From: Bacteroidota bacterium
GTDB lineage: Bacteria; Bacteroidota; Bacteroidia; J057
Direction of reading: 5' to 3'
Assembly (NCBI GenBank): GCA_004292985.1
Contig: RDXT01000630.1
Location: 1-7,304 of the forward strand
DNA: 7,304 nt
Positions 1-6,389 of this stretch are shown in pieces. Position numbers and translations under genes: made by a program. A model generated the notes under the pieces. It was not told the DNA's origin and did not search any database. It was given only the letters and a program-made list of their open reading frames with translations. How positions within the stretch are numbered: position 1 is the first letter of the stretch; each line of letters opens with the position of its first letter.

Positions 1-459
1 TTGCTCCAGGGAAATGGTACGTCCTTTTCCTGTCCGCTGATCTCCGGTCTTGCCGCCTGCCTGATCCAGGCGCACCCCTATGCGGGCGCTTCTGCCATTA
101 CACAGGCCCTGCGCGAATCAGCCGACCGCTATCTCACCCCGGACAATGACTATGGATATGGCATTCCCCAGGCGCAGGAAGCCTACCGGATGCTGGAGGA
201 GATCAGCCCGGAACTGGTCCTGTATCCCAATCCGGCGCAGGGCACTTTTCGCATTGACCTGTATCGCCAGCCGGGTGCCTGGAAGCAGATACAGCTGTTT
301 GACCTCAGCGGAAGAGAGATTGCCCTCACCCTGAAAGCGCTGGGCGAAAAGCAGGTAGAGGCATCGGTAGCGGAGCAGGTACGTCCGGGTTCTTATGTAT
401 TACGTATTCTCTGGGAAGACGGAACCAAACCATTAGCCCGGAAAGTAACCCTGTATTGA
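1..459 (+). CDS. Secreted subtilisin-like (S8) serine protease with T9SS sorting domain, 3' part only
   Basis: This is the C-terminal 152 residues of a protein whose start lies before the window; the first codon seen (TTG) is an internal Leu, not a start. Residues 6-12 read GTSFSCP, the subtilisin motif around the nucleophile, so Ser8 of this fragment is the likely catalytic Ser; the Asp and His of the triad must lie upstream. The helix after it (LISGLAACLIQ) and a DYGYGIPQAQEAY segment are typical ends of an S8 domain. From about residue 72 a second module begins (LVLYPNPAQGTFRI, then LFDLSGREI, then GSYVLRI, ending KVTLY). This is the Por/T9SS type A sorting domain, which sends proteins through the type IX secretion system to the surface or medium. 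The substrate cannot be told. The gene stops 3 nt before kptA, so the two may share a transcript. Confidence 0.88.
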   Translation: MLQGNGTSFSCPLISGLAACLIQAHPYAGASAITQALRESADRYLTPDNDYGYGIPQAQEAYRMLEEISPELVLYPNPAQGTFRIDLYRQPGAWKQIQLFDLSGREIALTLKALGEKQVEASVAEQVRPGSYVLRILWEDGTKPLARKVTLY

Positions 460-462
460 TTG

Positions 463-1005
463 ATGTCAGCTTCACATGTTCAGATCAGCAAACTGCTCAG
501 CAAAGCCCTGCGCCACCAACCCGATGTGCTGGGAATCAGCCTCGATGAGCAGGGCTGGACAGATATAGACATTCTGCTGCAGAAACTACGCGAAAAGGGG
601 ATAGATATTGAGGAGCTTTTGCTGCGCGAGGTGGTGGCAGAAAATGATAAACAGCGCTTCCGGATCAGCGACGATGGCTCAAAAATCCGTGCCAGCCAGG
701 GGCATACGATCCCGGTTTCGCTTGAGTATGAAGCCGTTACACCTCCGGAAGATCTCTACCACGGCACTGTCGCCCGCTTTCTGGATGCCATCCGCGAAAC
801 GGGGATTCAGCGCATGAAACGCCACCATGTACACCTGAGCAAGGATGAGGAAACAGCTGTGAAAGTAGGCCAGCGCCGGGGGCAGGCTGTGATCCTGCGC
901 GTGCGGGCAGGGGAGATGCACCGGGCCGGATATGTATTTTTTCGCTCTGAAAATGGAGTTTGGCTTACAGATCACGTTCCTTCTCAGTATATTGAGTTTT
1001 CTTAA
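463..1005 (+). CDS. kptA: RNA 2'-phosphotransferase (Tpt1/KptA family)
   Basis: This 180-residue protein has the usual length and motif order of KptA/Tpt1, a cytoplasmic enzyme that moves an internal RNA 2'-phosphate to NAD+, releasing nicotinamide and ADP-ribose 1'',2''-cyclic phosphate. The N-terminal half has LSKALRHQPD (Arg17-His18) and LDEQGWTDID, then KIRASQGHT (Arg76). The C-terminal NAD-binding half has YHGT (99-102), HVHLS (122-126), VGQRRG (134-139, Arg137) and NGVWLTDHVP near the end. Arg17, His18, Arg76 and Arg137 correspond to the Arg-His-Arg-Arg catalytic set known in the family, so it should be active. I chose the ATG at 463; an in-frame TTG at 460 is possible but unneeded. No Shine-Dalgarno is visible. 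Bacteria lack the yeast tRNA splicing route that makes the classical substrate, so the physiological role is open (RNA repair or end processing is inference). Confidence 0.95.
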   Translation: MSASHVQISKLLSKALRHQPDVLGISLDEQGWTDIDILLQKLREKGIDIEELLLREVVAENDKQRFRISDDGSKIRASQGHTIPVSLEYEAVTPPEDLYHGTVARFLDAIRETGIQRMKRHHVHLSKDEETAVKVGQRRGQAVILRVRAGEMHRAGYVFFRSENGVWLTDHVPSQYIEFS

Positions 1006-1016
1006 CCGGAAAGCCT

Positions 1017-1922
1017 ATGCCGATACTGTTTGATAGCTTCAGCGAATGGGGTGAATGGTGCCGCGAACACGGCTCAGCGCCCTGGGAAGCTGTGCTTTCC
1101 TATGAGATGGAGCAGCGCGGACGCAGCGAACAGGAAATCTGGGACCGCCTCGATCAGGCCTTTGTGGTGATGAAAGATGCGGTGCATACAGGCCTGGAAG
1201 AAGATATGACCTCCGTCAGCGGTATGATCCGCAACGGTGCGAAAAAAGTGCGCGATGCGAAGGTGAGTGTGCTGGGGGAAAATTTTCAGAAACTCATTTA
1301 TTATACTCTCGCAGCTAAGGAGGTAAACTCCTGTATGGGGCGCATTGTGGCGGCTCCTACGGCCGGTGCATCGGGTATTATGCCGGGTGTGCTCACGACC
1401 ATCGAGGAACTGCACCAGATTCCGCGGCGTACCCTGCTCGAAGGCATGCTTATTGCAGCAGGTATTGCTTTGATTATCGAGCGGAGGGCCTCTATCTCCG
1501 GAGCTGTGGGCGGATGCCAGGCCGAAACAGGCACTGCCGCTGCGATGGGAGCCGGGGCGGTGGTGTGGTGCCTCGGCGGCGACCTTGAAATGATCTTCGA
1601 ATCGGTCGCCATTACCCTGATGAATATGCTCGGACTGGTCTGCGATCCGGTAGCAGGTCTGGTGGAGGTGCCTTGTGTGAAGCGAAACAGCTCTGCCTCT
1701 GTCATTGCCTTCGCTGCGGCGCAGATTGCTCTTTCAGGTGACAGCGCGGTGATTCCGGTAGATGAAGTAGTGGATGCCATGGGAGAAGTCGGCGCTTCAA
1801 TGGAGCTTCGCTACAAAGAAACAGCCCTCGGAGGCATCGCTAATACCCCAACGGCACGGGCCATCGAAAAAAAAGTGCTGGTTCAGGAAGCCGAAGAGGT
1901 TGAAAATGATCTGGTTTCATAA
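1017..1922 (+). CDS. sdaAA: L-serine dehydratase, iron-sulfur-dependent, alpha subunit
   Basis: This 301-residue protein matches the alpha (catalytic) chain of the two-subunit [4Fe-4S] L-serine dehydratase, which deaminates L-serine to pyruvate and ammonia in the cytoplasm. Characteristic segments are NSCMGRIVAAPTAGASGIMPG (104-124), SGAVGGCQAETGTAAAMGAG (161-180) and GLVCDPVAGLVEVPCVKRN (206-224). Cys167, Cys209 and Cys220 are the likely cluster ligands; their spacing of 42 and 11 residues agrees with the spacing I recall for the ligands of the structurally studied Legionella enzyme. The length matches stand-alone alpha chains (about 300 aa), not the roughly 450-aa single-chain enzymes. No beta-subunit gene (sdaAB) is adjacent: the next gene is an unrelated exported protein, and the upstream neighbour, 11 nt away, is kptA. 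A beta chain must be elsewhere, or the enzyme works without one. The start is the only well-placed ATG; no clear Shine-Dalgarno precedes it. Confidence 0.93.
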   Translation: MPILFDSFSEWGEWCREHGSAPWEAVLSYEMEQRGRSEQEIWDRLDQAFVVMKDAVHTGLEEDMTSVSGMIRNGAKKVRDAKVSVLGENFQKLIYYTLAAKEVNSCMGRIVAAPTAGASGIMPGVLTTIEELHQIPRRTLLEGMLIAAGIALIIERRASISGAVGGCQAETGTAAAMGAGAVVWCLGGDLEMIFESVAITLMNMLGLVCDPVAGLVEVPCVKRNSSASVIAFAAAQIALSGDSAVIPVDEVVDAMGEVGASMELRYKETALGGIANTPTARAIEKKVLVQEAEEVENDLVS

Positions 1923-1957
1923 ATTTGTGGTTCTTACGTTTTCCAATTCGCCCCGAT

Positions 1958-2779
1958 ATGAAGTTTGTCTCTCAGTTACTGCTCCTGGCTTTGCTCGCGC
2001 CTTGCATTCTCCGCGCCGACCCGGTGCTTTCCGGGCTTAATTTTTCCTCAGGCAACTGGGCATTGATTGGCGTGCCGCTCCACAATTATCACCTGGTGCC
2101 GATCCAGGAAGAACTGGGTACCTTTATTACCTATGATCTCAAGCTGATGGAGCGTATTCAGCAGAAATGGGACCTGGAGCAGACCTTTGAAGACAAATGC
2201 GACTACCATTATTCGCTGAAACTCTATAAAGACGGCGAACTTGTCCGCACGCTCAACCTCAACCTCCATTGCGGCTATTTGTCCTACGATGGATTCTCGT
2301 ATATCTTCGATCCTGCTGAGTTTGACCAGTTCCGCACCTATGCGCGCGAAATTCCCTGGTCCCGGATCAGCTTCACCGATGTAAACCTGATGAAGCAGGC
2401 CATTTTTACCCTCGAAGGTGCCCGTGATGTCTATTGGTACGAAGATGTGGAACCCTACAAATATCCGGGCTTTTTCCTGACGACGGTGGGGGGGCTGCCC
2501 TGGACTTCTGATGCCGACTCCCTGATGCGCGAGGTGCGCAGCCAGATCGAGCAGCAAAGCGGCAGGGGCGATTTTTATCTCAAAGAATATTTTCAGCTGA
2601 TCCGCGGCGACGAACTTTATGTAAGATACATGGTTAGCTGTGACGAGGATCTGGCGCGGAGCCTCCCGGAGGGCAAATCGCTGATCTGGCGCTCACACCT
2701 CCAGAGCCGCACGACTGTGAGTATTCTTGCGCTGGGCATAGACGAGCAGCGCTATCGTAAATTGATGAATCAGAACTGA
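1958..2779 (+). CDS. Exported protein of unknown function
   Basis: I do not recognise this 273-residue protein. From the ATG at 1958 it begins MKFVSQLLLLALLAPCILRA, a good Sec signal peptide with cleavage likely after RA or nearby. An in-frame TTG at 1925 would put 11 residues before the signal peptide and is less likely. The mature part is rich in Tyr, Trp and Asp and shows no transmembrane segment. A stretch near residues 93-125 (LVRTLNLNLHCGYLSYDGFSY) and another around 160-190 (DVYWYEDVEPYKYPGFFLTT) look like beta-structure. Single Cys residues recur, such as KCDYHY and LHCGY, which could pair outside the cytoplasm. The gene ends 3 nt before the PhoX-like gene, so the two are probably co-translated. 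A periplasmic or surface partner role for PhoX is conjecture. Confidence 0.85.
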   Translation: MKFVSQLLLLALLAPCILRADPVLSGLNFSSGNWALIGVPLHNYHLVPIQEELGTFITYDLKLMERIQQKWDLEQTFEDKCDYHYSLKLYKDGELVRTLNLNLHCGYLSYDGFSYIFDPAEFDQFRTYAREIPWSRISFTDVNLMKQAIFTLEGARDVYWYEDVEPYKYPGFFLTTVGGLPWTSDADSLMREVRSQIEQQSGRGDFYLKEYFQLIRGDELYVRYMVSCDEDLARSLPEGKSLIWRSHLQSRTTVSILALGIDEQRYRKLMNQN

Positions 2780-2782
2780 CAC

Positions 2783-4204
2783 ATGGGAAATCACCGCTTG
2801 TCCCGGCGCGAATTTATCAGACTTTCCGCATTGGTAAGCCTGGGTTTCACCGGACTCCAGGCCTTCGCCGGCAATCTGGCCACCCCGCCCAGGGCTAAAC
2901 GCATGGTGAAAGGCTATGGCCCCCTCACCCACGATCGGGATGGTATTCTGAATCTGCCCCGCAACTTCAGCTATAAAATTATCTCCCGTGCGGGCGAGCG
3001 CATGAGCGATGGCCTGCGCGTGCCGGGCCGCCCCGATGGCATGGCCACCTTTCGCGGCCAGAATGGGAAAACCCTGATCCTCCGCAACCATGAGCTGGAT
3101 GTGGACATGCGCGACAAAAGCCCCTTCGGCATGCGCCACGAATACCTGACCCGGAGCATGAAGGCCCAGCTCTACGATGCAGGTCCGCTGAATGGCGAAC
3201 CCTGCCCCGGCGGCTGTACCACCCTCGTATTTGACACCGCTACGCAGCGGGTCGAAGAGGAGTTTCTCTCCCTGGCGGGTACCCTCCGCAACTGTGCTGG
3301 AGGCCCTACGCCCTGGAACACCTGGATTTCCTGCGAAGAAACCGTGGACGGACCTTGCAGCATTTTTACCCAGTGGCATGGATACCCCTTCGAAGTACCT
3401 GCTTCAGAAGAACAAAAGCTCTGTGATCCGATTCCGCTGCGCGACATGGGGCGCTTTCAGCACGAGGCTGTGTGTGTGGACCCCCGCACGGGCATCGTTT
3501 ACCAGACCGAAGACCGCCCCGATGGTCTGATATACCGCTACATCCCCAACGAATACGGCAACCTGCGAGGCGGTGGCCGCCTTCAGGCGCTCATGATCCT
3601 GGGTGAGCCCAGCAAAGACACCCGCAACTGGCCCGAACTGGAGATCGAGGTCTTCCCCGAAGGCGTTCCGGTTTCTGTTACCTGGATGGACCTCGAAGAG
3701 ATTCATGCGCCTGCCGACGACCTGCGGAAGCGGGGATTCGGAAGAGGAGCAGCCCGCTTTGCACGGGGTGAAGGGATGTGGTTTGGAGAAAATGAACTAT
3801 ATTTTGCCTGCACCAATGGCGGCAGCAAGCAGCAGGGGCAGATTTTTCGCTACGTACCCAGCCCCCACGAAGGCACTGCGCGCGAAAATGAATCGCCCGG
3901 CCAGCTCGAACTTTTTCTCGAATCTGACCGTAGTCGGCTCGTACAGCACTGCGATAACCTCACCATCGGCCCCTCAGGCGACCTGGTGGTATGCGAAGAC
4001 CGACCACATCCCCGGATCATGGGCATTACCCCTTCGGGTGGGTCCTATGTCATTGCCGAAAATGTGGGCTTTGAGTCCGAGTTTGCGGGCGCAGTATTCT
4101 CCCCTGACGGCACTACAATGTTCGTCAACATTCAGGATGCGGGCCTTACGATTGCGATCACAGGTCCCTGGGGAAAGAGCACCGAGTCCACTGCCCAGCG
4201 CTGA
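2783..4204 (+). CDS. Tat-exported PhoX-like phosphatase (DUF839 family)
   Basis: This 473-residue protein belongs to the PhoX/DUF839 family, whose characterised members are periplasmic Ca/Fe-dependent alkaline phosphatases. The N-terminus carries a twin-arginine signal (SRREFIRLSA, residues 7-16, then a hydrophobic stretch to about 30), consistent with export of a folded metalloprotein. Family segments follow in order: GRPDGMATF (82-90), LILRNHE (98-104), CPGGCTTLVFD (141-151), WNTWISCEET (178-187), GRFQHEAV (223-230), YQTEDRPDGLIYRY (240-253), FACTNGGSKQQGQIFRY (341-357), LVVCEDRPHPRI (401-412) and a terminal FSPDGTTMFVNIQ (439-451). In PhoX the Cys of the SCEE motif bridges two irons and nearby acids bind metal; Cys184, Glu185 and Glu186 are present here. 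DUF839 is broad, so phosphatase activity is likely but unproven. No Shine-Dalgarno is visible; the start follows the previous stop by 3 nt. Its stop codon abuts that of the opposing gene. Confidence 0.87.
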   Translation: MGNHRLSRREFIRLSALVSLGFTGLQAFAGNLATPPRAKRMVKGYGPLTHDRDGILNLPRNFSYKIISRAGERMSDGLRVPGRPDGMATFRGQNGKTLILRNHELDVDMRDKSPFGMRHEYLTRSMKAQLYDAGPLNGEPCPGGCTTLVFDTATQRVEEEFLSLAGTLRNCAGGPTPWNTWISCEETVDGPCSIFTQWHGYPFEVPASEEQKLCDPIPLRDMGRFQHEAVCVDPRTGIVYQTEDRPDGLIYRYIPNEYGNLRGGGRLQALMILGEPSKDTRNWPELEIEVFPEGVPVSVTWMDLEEIHAPADDLRKRGFGRGAARFARGEGMWFGENELYFACTNGGSKQQGQIFRYVPSPHEGTARENESPGQLELFLESDRSRLVQHCDNLTIGPSGDLVVCEDRPHPRIMGITPSGGSYVIAENVGFESEFAGAVFSPDGTTMFVNIQDAGLTIAITGPWGKSTESTAQR

Positions 4205-4636
4205 TCAGGGTTTCGCGCGCTTGCCAATCGTCTCAAATACAGCCGTTTCATACATGGGCAGGCACTGGATAAAGAGCGCGAACCCCGTTGCAGAGACAAT
4301 CACGACCTGGCTTTCCACCGGGTCAAAATTAAAGACATACTCGTTGCCGACTTCACTCAGCACCTCGTAGGACATGTAGCTGTCCTGCTCTTTGGCGCTG
4401 GTGATTTTGTAGAGGCTGGTAATGTCTCCGGTGCAGTGGATAAACTCTTTGTCATTGATAAAGAGAAAATAGGAGGGGTAATCTTCGACCTCATATTCCT
4501 GGAGGGTTTCTCCGTTTTCATCAATATCAAAACGCTGGCGGGTCTGTGTTGGCCATACCTGACCCATCTGGGCAAAGGCGCAGATGCCGGACAGCAGCAA
4601 CGTAAACAGAAGGAGGGTGTTGCGGAGGAGTTGCAT
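4205..4636 (-). CDS. Small exported protein of unknown function
   Basis: I do not recognise this 143-residue protein. It starts at the ATG complementary to 4634-4636 with a clear Sec signal peptide (MQLLRNTLLLFTLLLSGICAFAQ), cleavage expected after Ala22, before a Gln, as is common in Bacteroidota. The mature part, about 120 residues, is acidic and aromatic. It contains DIDENGETLQEYEVEDYPSY (about 37-56) and FLFINDKEFIHCTGDITSLYKI, reading like alternating beta strands of a small soluble domain. Two Cys (in FIHCTG and FIQCLP) could form a disulfide. It lies 50 nt downstream of the 225-aa exported protein on the same strand and is probably the last gene of that string. Its stop shares a TGATCA palindrome with the PhoX stop, with no room for a separate terminator. 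Confidence 0.8.
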   Translation of the reverse strand: MQLLRNTLLLFTLLLSGICAFAQMGQVWPTQTRQRFDIDENGETLQEYEVEDYPSYFLFINDKEFIHCTGDITSLYKITSAKEQDSYMSYEVLSEVGNEYVFNFDPVESQVVIVSATGFALFIQCLPMYETAVFETIGKRAKP

Positions 4637-4686
4637 AGAAGTAGAATTTCCAGCAAAATGAACAAATTGTGCCGGAATTCAAATAC

Positions 4687-5364
4687 CTATCCCCCACAAT
4701 TATCGCTCACATTTTCCTGCATCTGCAACCAGCTCTGCGAAAACACGCGGCTGAAAAACAGGCCCAGGGCCGATTCCTTTGCAAATACATCAATTGGGGT
4801 GGCAGTGCGCGGACTGCTGTGCTCATCGAGGCAGGTGTGGAAGAGCGTGCCGGGCGTGCTGGCGCCGGGCTGAAGTAAAATGGCGCTCAGCGTGGCCAGT
4901 TTCACAGATGTGCGCTCGGTGCGGATGCGGCTCCCGAAAATATAGGCTGAATTCTGGATGCGGGTGCTGAGGGTAAGCTCCTGAATAACAAGGATTTGGT
5001 CGAATTCCTTCAATTCGGGTGCAGCAGCTGTGCGGCTTTCGGGCTTCCAGGCAGTAACCATAGCCTGTCCGCGTCGCAGGTCTGCATTCAGAAAAACCAC
5101 TGTATCGGCACCCGAATTGGCCTCCAGTTGGCGGGAGAGCGTTTCCCCCAGGCGGATAATCAGCTCCTGCTTGACTCTGGGGGCGGCAGAGCGGTCTTCT
5201 TCGGCCTTCAGAAACAGCGCGATGTCCGGATAATAGGCATCGGTATAAGAAAATTCGCGGCTGCTGATGTACAATCCGATTTTTTTGCCCGTAAACGCAG
5301 GCTTCTGGGCCATAAGCAGACCACCCGAAACCAGTAACAGCACCCAACACGTAATCCTGAGCAT
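4687..5364 (-). CDS. Exported protein of unknown function
   Basis: I do not recognise this 225-residue protein. It begins MLRITCWVLLLVSGGLLMAQ, a Sec signal peptide with likely cleavage after Ala19. The mature protein appears soluble with mixed helix and strand. A helical acidic/basic stretch (FLKAEEDRSAAPRVKQELII, about 47-66) is followed by a helix LGETLSRQLEANSG, then a strand-like DTVVFLNADL. Later comes DQILVIQELTLSTR and a Ser/Thr-rich region before a helical C-terminus containing FFSRVFSQSWLQMQ. It starts 1 nt after the stop of the lipoprotein gene (TGA-T-ATG on the minus strand), which strongly suggests translational coupling. Location in the periplasm or outer surface is inferred from the signal peptide only. 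Confidence 0.82.
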   Translation of the reverse strand: MLRITCWVLLLVSGGLLMAQKPAFTGKKIGLYISSREFSYTDAYYPDIALFLKAEEDRSAAPRVKQELIIRLGETLSRQLEANSGADTVVFLNADLRRGQAMVTAWKPESRTAAAPELKEFDQILVIQELTLSTRIQNSAYIFGSRIRTERTSVKLATLSAILLQPGASTPGTLFHTCLDEHSSPRTATPIDVFAKESALGLFFSRVFSQSWLQMQENVSDNCGG

Positions 5365-5365
5365 A

Positions 5366-6070
5366 TCAGTTGTTTTCGATAATCTCCTCTACATAAATGC
5401 GGCTTTTATCCGGGTTAAATTCACCATTGGGGCCGTCAAATACAAGAGAGCGGTCATACTTTTTAACCAGACCGATTTCGGGAGAATAGATTTCGTAGGC
5501 AAACTTTTTATTGATAAAGCCGCTCGTGTCCGCTTTCTGAATGACTACCACGCAGTTGGGAAAGCTTCTGCCGCGTACCACGACCGTCGTATCGATGTTG
5601 CCATACTTGTATTCCTGAACGCCCCGGTTGTTGTAAAGGTTGCCATTCCAGCGAATTCCTTCATATACCGGGAATTTCAGAATAAGGGTACGGACATTTT
5701 CCTCGATACGTTCGGCATAGTAATTCTGTCCTTCGACAGGCTCGATGTATTGCGCCCAGACCCGCGAGAGGGTGAATTGGTAGTTCTGTCCCAGCTCTTC
5801 GGGTGAGCGGAAAATCTCTATGGCCTGGATTGTTCGTCCGGTAAGGTCTGTTTCCAGTCCGCCGTTTACTTCTTTTTTGTAGTAGGCCGCAGGTACGGGT
5901 CCGCCTGTGTCGTAGGTGGTATCCTGCACCAGCGAAATGCGGAAATGCCCCGGATCAGTGGGGAAAATGAGCAGTGTGTGTGGCTCGATATAGTCTTTGA
6001 CGCGGTTGCAGGCAAAAAAGCCAACACAGAGCAGCAGGGAGCAAAGCAGAAGGGAGTGCTTATTTTTCAT
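5366..6070 (-). CDS. Predicted lipoprotein of unknown function
   Basis: I do not recognise this 234-residue protein, but its N-terminus is a lipoprotein signal: MKNKHSLLLCSLLLCVGFFACNR, with Cys21 the likely lipidated residue after a slightly loose lipobox (FFAC). I chose the ATG at 6070 because the charged MKNK start directly precedes the hydrophobic core. An in-frame ATG at 6076 would add two residues and cannot be excluded; a TTG at 6082 is less likely. The mature part has about 210 residues, with many Tyr, Asn and charged residues, and a stretch around 140-165 (YEGIRWNGNLYNNRGVQEYK) suggestive of beta-hairpins. The end EIGLVKKYDRSLVFDG resembles extracellular beta-rich lipoproteins in general but gives no family. 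It is the promoter-proximal gene of the three-gene minus-strand string. Two adjacent hairpins lie just upstream of its start. Confidence 0.83.
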   Translation of the reverse strand: MKNKHSLLLCSLLLCVGFFACNRVKDYIEPHTLLIFPTDPGHFRISLVQDTTYDTGGPVPAAYYKKEVNGGLETDLTGRTIQAIEIFRSPEELGQNYQFTLSRVWAQYIEPVEGQNYYAERIEENVRTLILKFPVYEGIRWNGNLYNNRGVQEYKYGNIDTTVVVRGRSFPNCVVVIQKADTSGFINKKFAYEIYSPEIGLVKKYDRSLVFDGPNGEFNPDKSRIYVEEIIENN

Positions 6071-6072
6071 AC

Positions 6073-6104
6073 GCATCTGCAAGATGCATGAGGAATGGCC
6101 TCAT
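6073..6104 (-). repeat. Two abutting short hairpins at the lipoprotein start
   Basis: Read on the minus strand, a 6-bp stem ATGAGG/CCTCAT (6099-6104 with 6088-6093, 5-nt loop) is followed without a gap by a 6-bp stem GCATCT/AGATGC (6082-6087 with 6073-6078, 3-nt loop). The second hairpin ends 2 nt before the ATG at 6070 and contains the alternative ATG at 6076. They could influence translation start or form a binding site; the function is not known. Confidence 0.5.
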
Positions 6105-6265
6105 TTGCAAGACGATATGCAGCATTTGAGAAACATGGCAAAATTTTTACCTTTTTCAGGAAAGCCTCCGGAGTATATTTCTGCTCACCTATGGGTATGG
6201 GCACTGACATAGCTTTCATTTTGTGTGCAAAAGATACACATTTGGGGCGTGACGTTCACATTTCC
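6105..6265. other. Divergent intergenic stretch without a confident gene
   Basis: This is the part of the divergent region between the lipoprotein leader and the trpE promoter. I find no convincing TTTG/TAnnTTTG promoter for the minus strand; the nearest are imperfect (TATCTTTTG at 6236-6228 and AAATTTTG at 6146-6139, both without a well-placed upstream element). Two small perfect inverted repeats are present: TTTTG-TGTG-CAAAA (6219-6232) and GTGA-CGT-TCAC (6249-6259). The second lies 6 nt before the -33 element of the trpE promoter and could be an operator. Confidence 0.4.
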
Positions 6266-6296
6266 TTTGGAGAAAATGAAATCGCTCCTATATTTG
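6266..6296 (+). promoter_or_regulatory. Bacteroidota-type promoter for the trpE leader transcript
   Basis: TTTG at 6266-6269 and TATATTTG at 6289-6296 match the Bacteroidota -33/-7 consensus (TTTG and TAnnTTTG) exactly, with a 19-nt spacer. Transcription should begin a few nucleotides downstream, around 6300-6304, giving a short 5' end before the leader peptide ATG at 6315. Confidence 0.75.
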
Positions 6297-6314
6297 TAGC
6301 AGGAAACAAAGAAG

Positions 6315-6389
6315 ATGGTCTTTTTGCACAATAATACAGGTTGGTGGCGCGCTGCAGATGAAAATCGCAGCCGGACCTCCCGTGCATAA
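6315..6389 (+). CDS. trpL: Trp leader peptide (attenuator sensor), 24 aa
   Basis: A 24-codon reading frame begins MVFLHNNTGWW and ends at TAA (6387-6389). Trp10 and Trp11 are adjacent (TGG TGG, 6342-6347), the hallmark of a tryptophan attenuation leader, where a shortage of charged tRNA-Trp stalls the ribosome. The codons after the Trp pair encode a basic, Ser-rich tail of no likely function as a protein, but the same bases form the 1:2 hairpin and the antiterminator strand. An AGGA at 6301-6304 lies 10 nt before the ATG but may be at the very 5' end of the transcript. The position between a consensus promoter and a terminator ahead of trpE supports the call. The symbol trpL is by analogy with enterics, not by sequence similarity. 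Confidence 0.8.
   Translation: MVFLHNNTGWWRAADENRSRTSRA

Noticed and set aside
1301..1780. 159-codon minus-strand frame
   Set aside because: It is antisense to the conserved cysteine region of sdaAA.
2693..3379. 228-codon minus-strand frame
   Set aside because: It is antisense to the PhoX-like gene, which has clear family motifs and a Tat signal in its own frame.
3603..4370. 255-codon plus-strand frame
   Set aside because: It overlaps the end of the PhoX-like gene and runs into the opposing gene; no recognisable motif.
4436..5337. Plus-strand frames opposite the minus-strand exported proteins
   Set aside because: The minus-strand frames have signal peptides and tight gene spacing; the plus-strand ones do not.
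6228..6236. TATCTTTTG on the minus strand as a promoter for the lipoprotein string
   Set aside because: The spacing within the element is off by one and there is no TTTG or TTG at the expected distance, so it is not listed as a promoter.
6095..6334. 79-codon plus-strand frame in the intergenic region
   Set aside because: It runs across the trpE promoter and into the leader peptide in another frame, and its composition suggests no domain or signal; probably chance.
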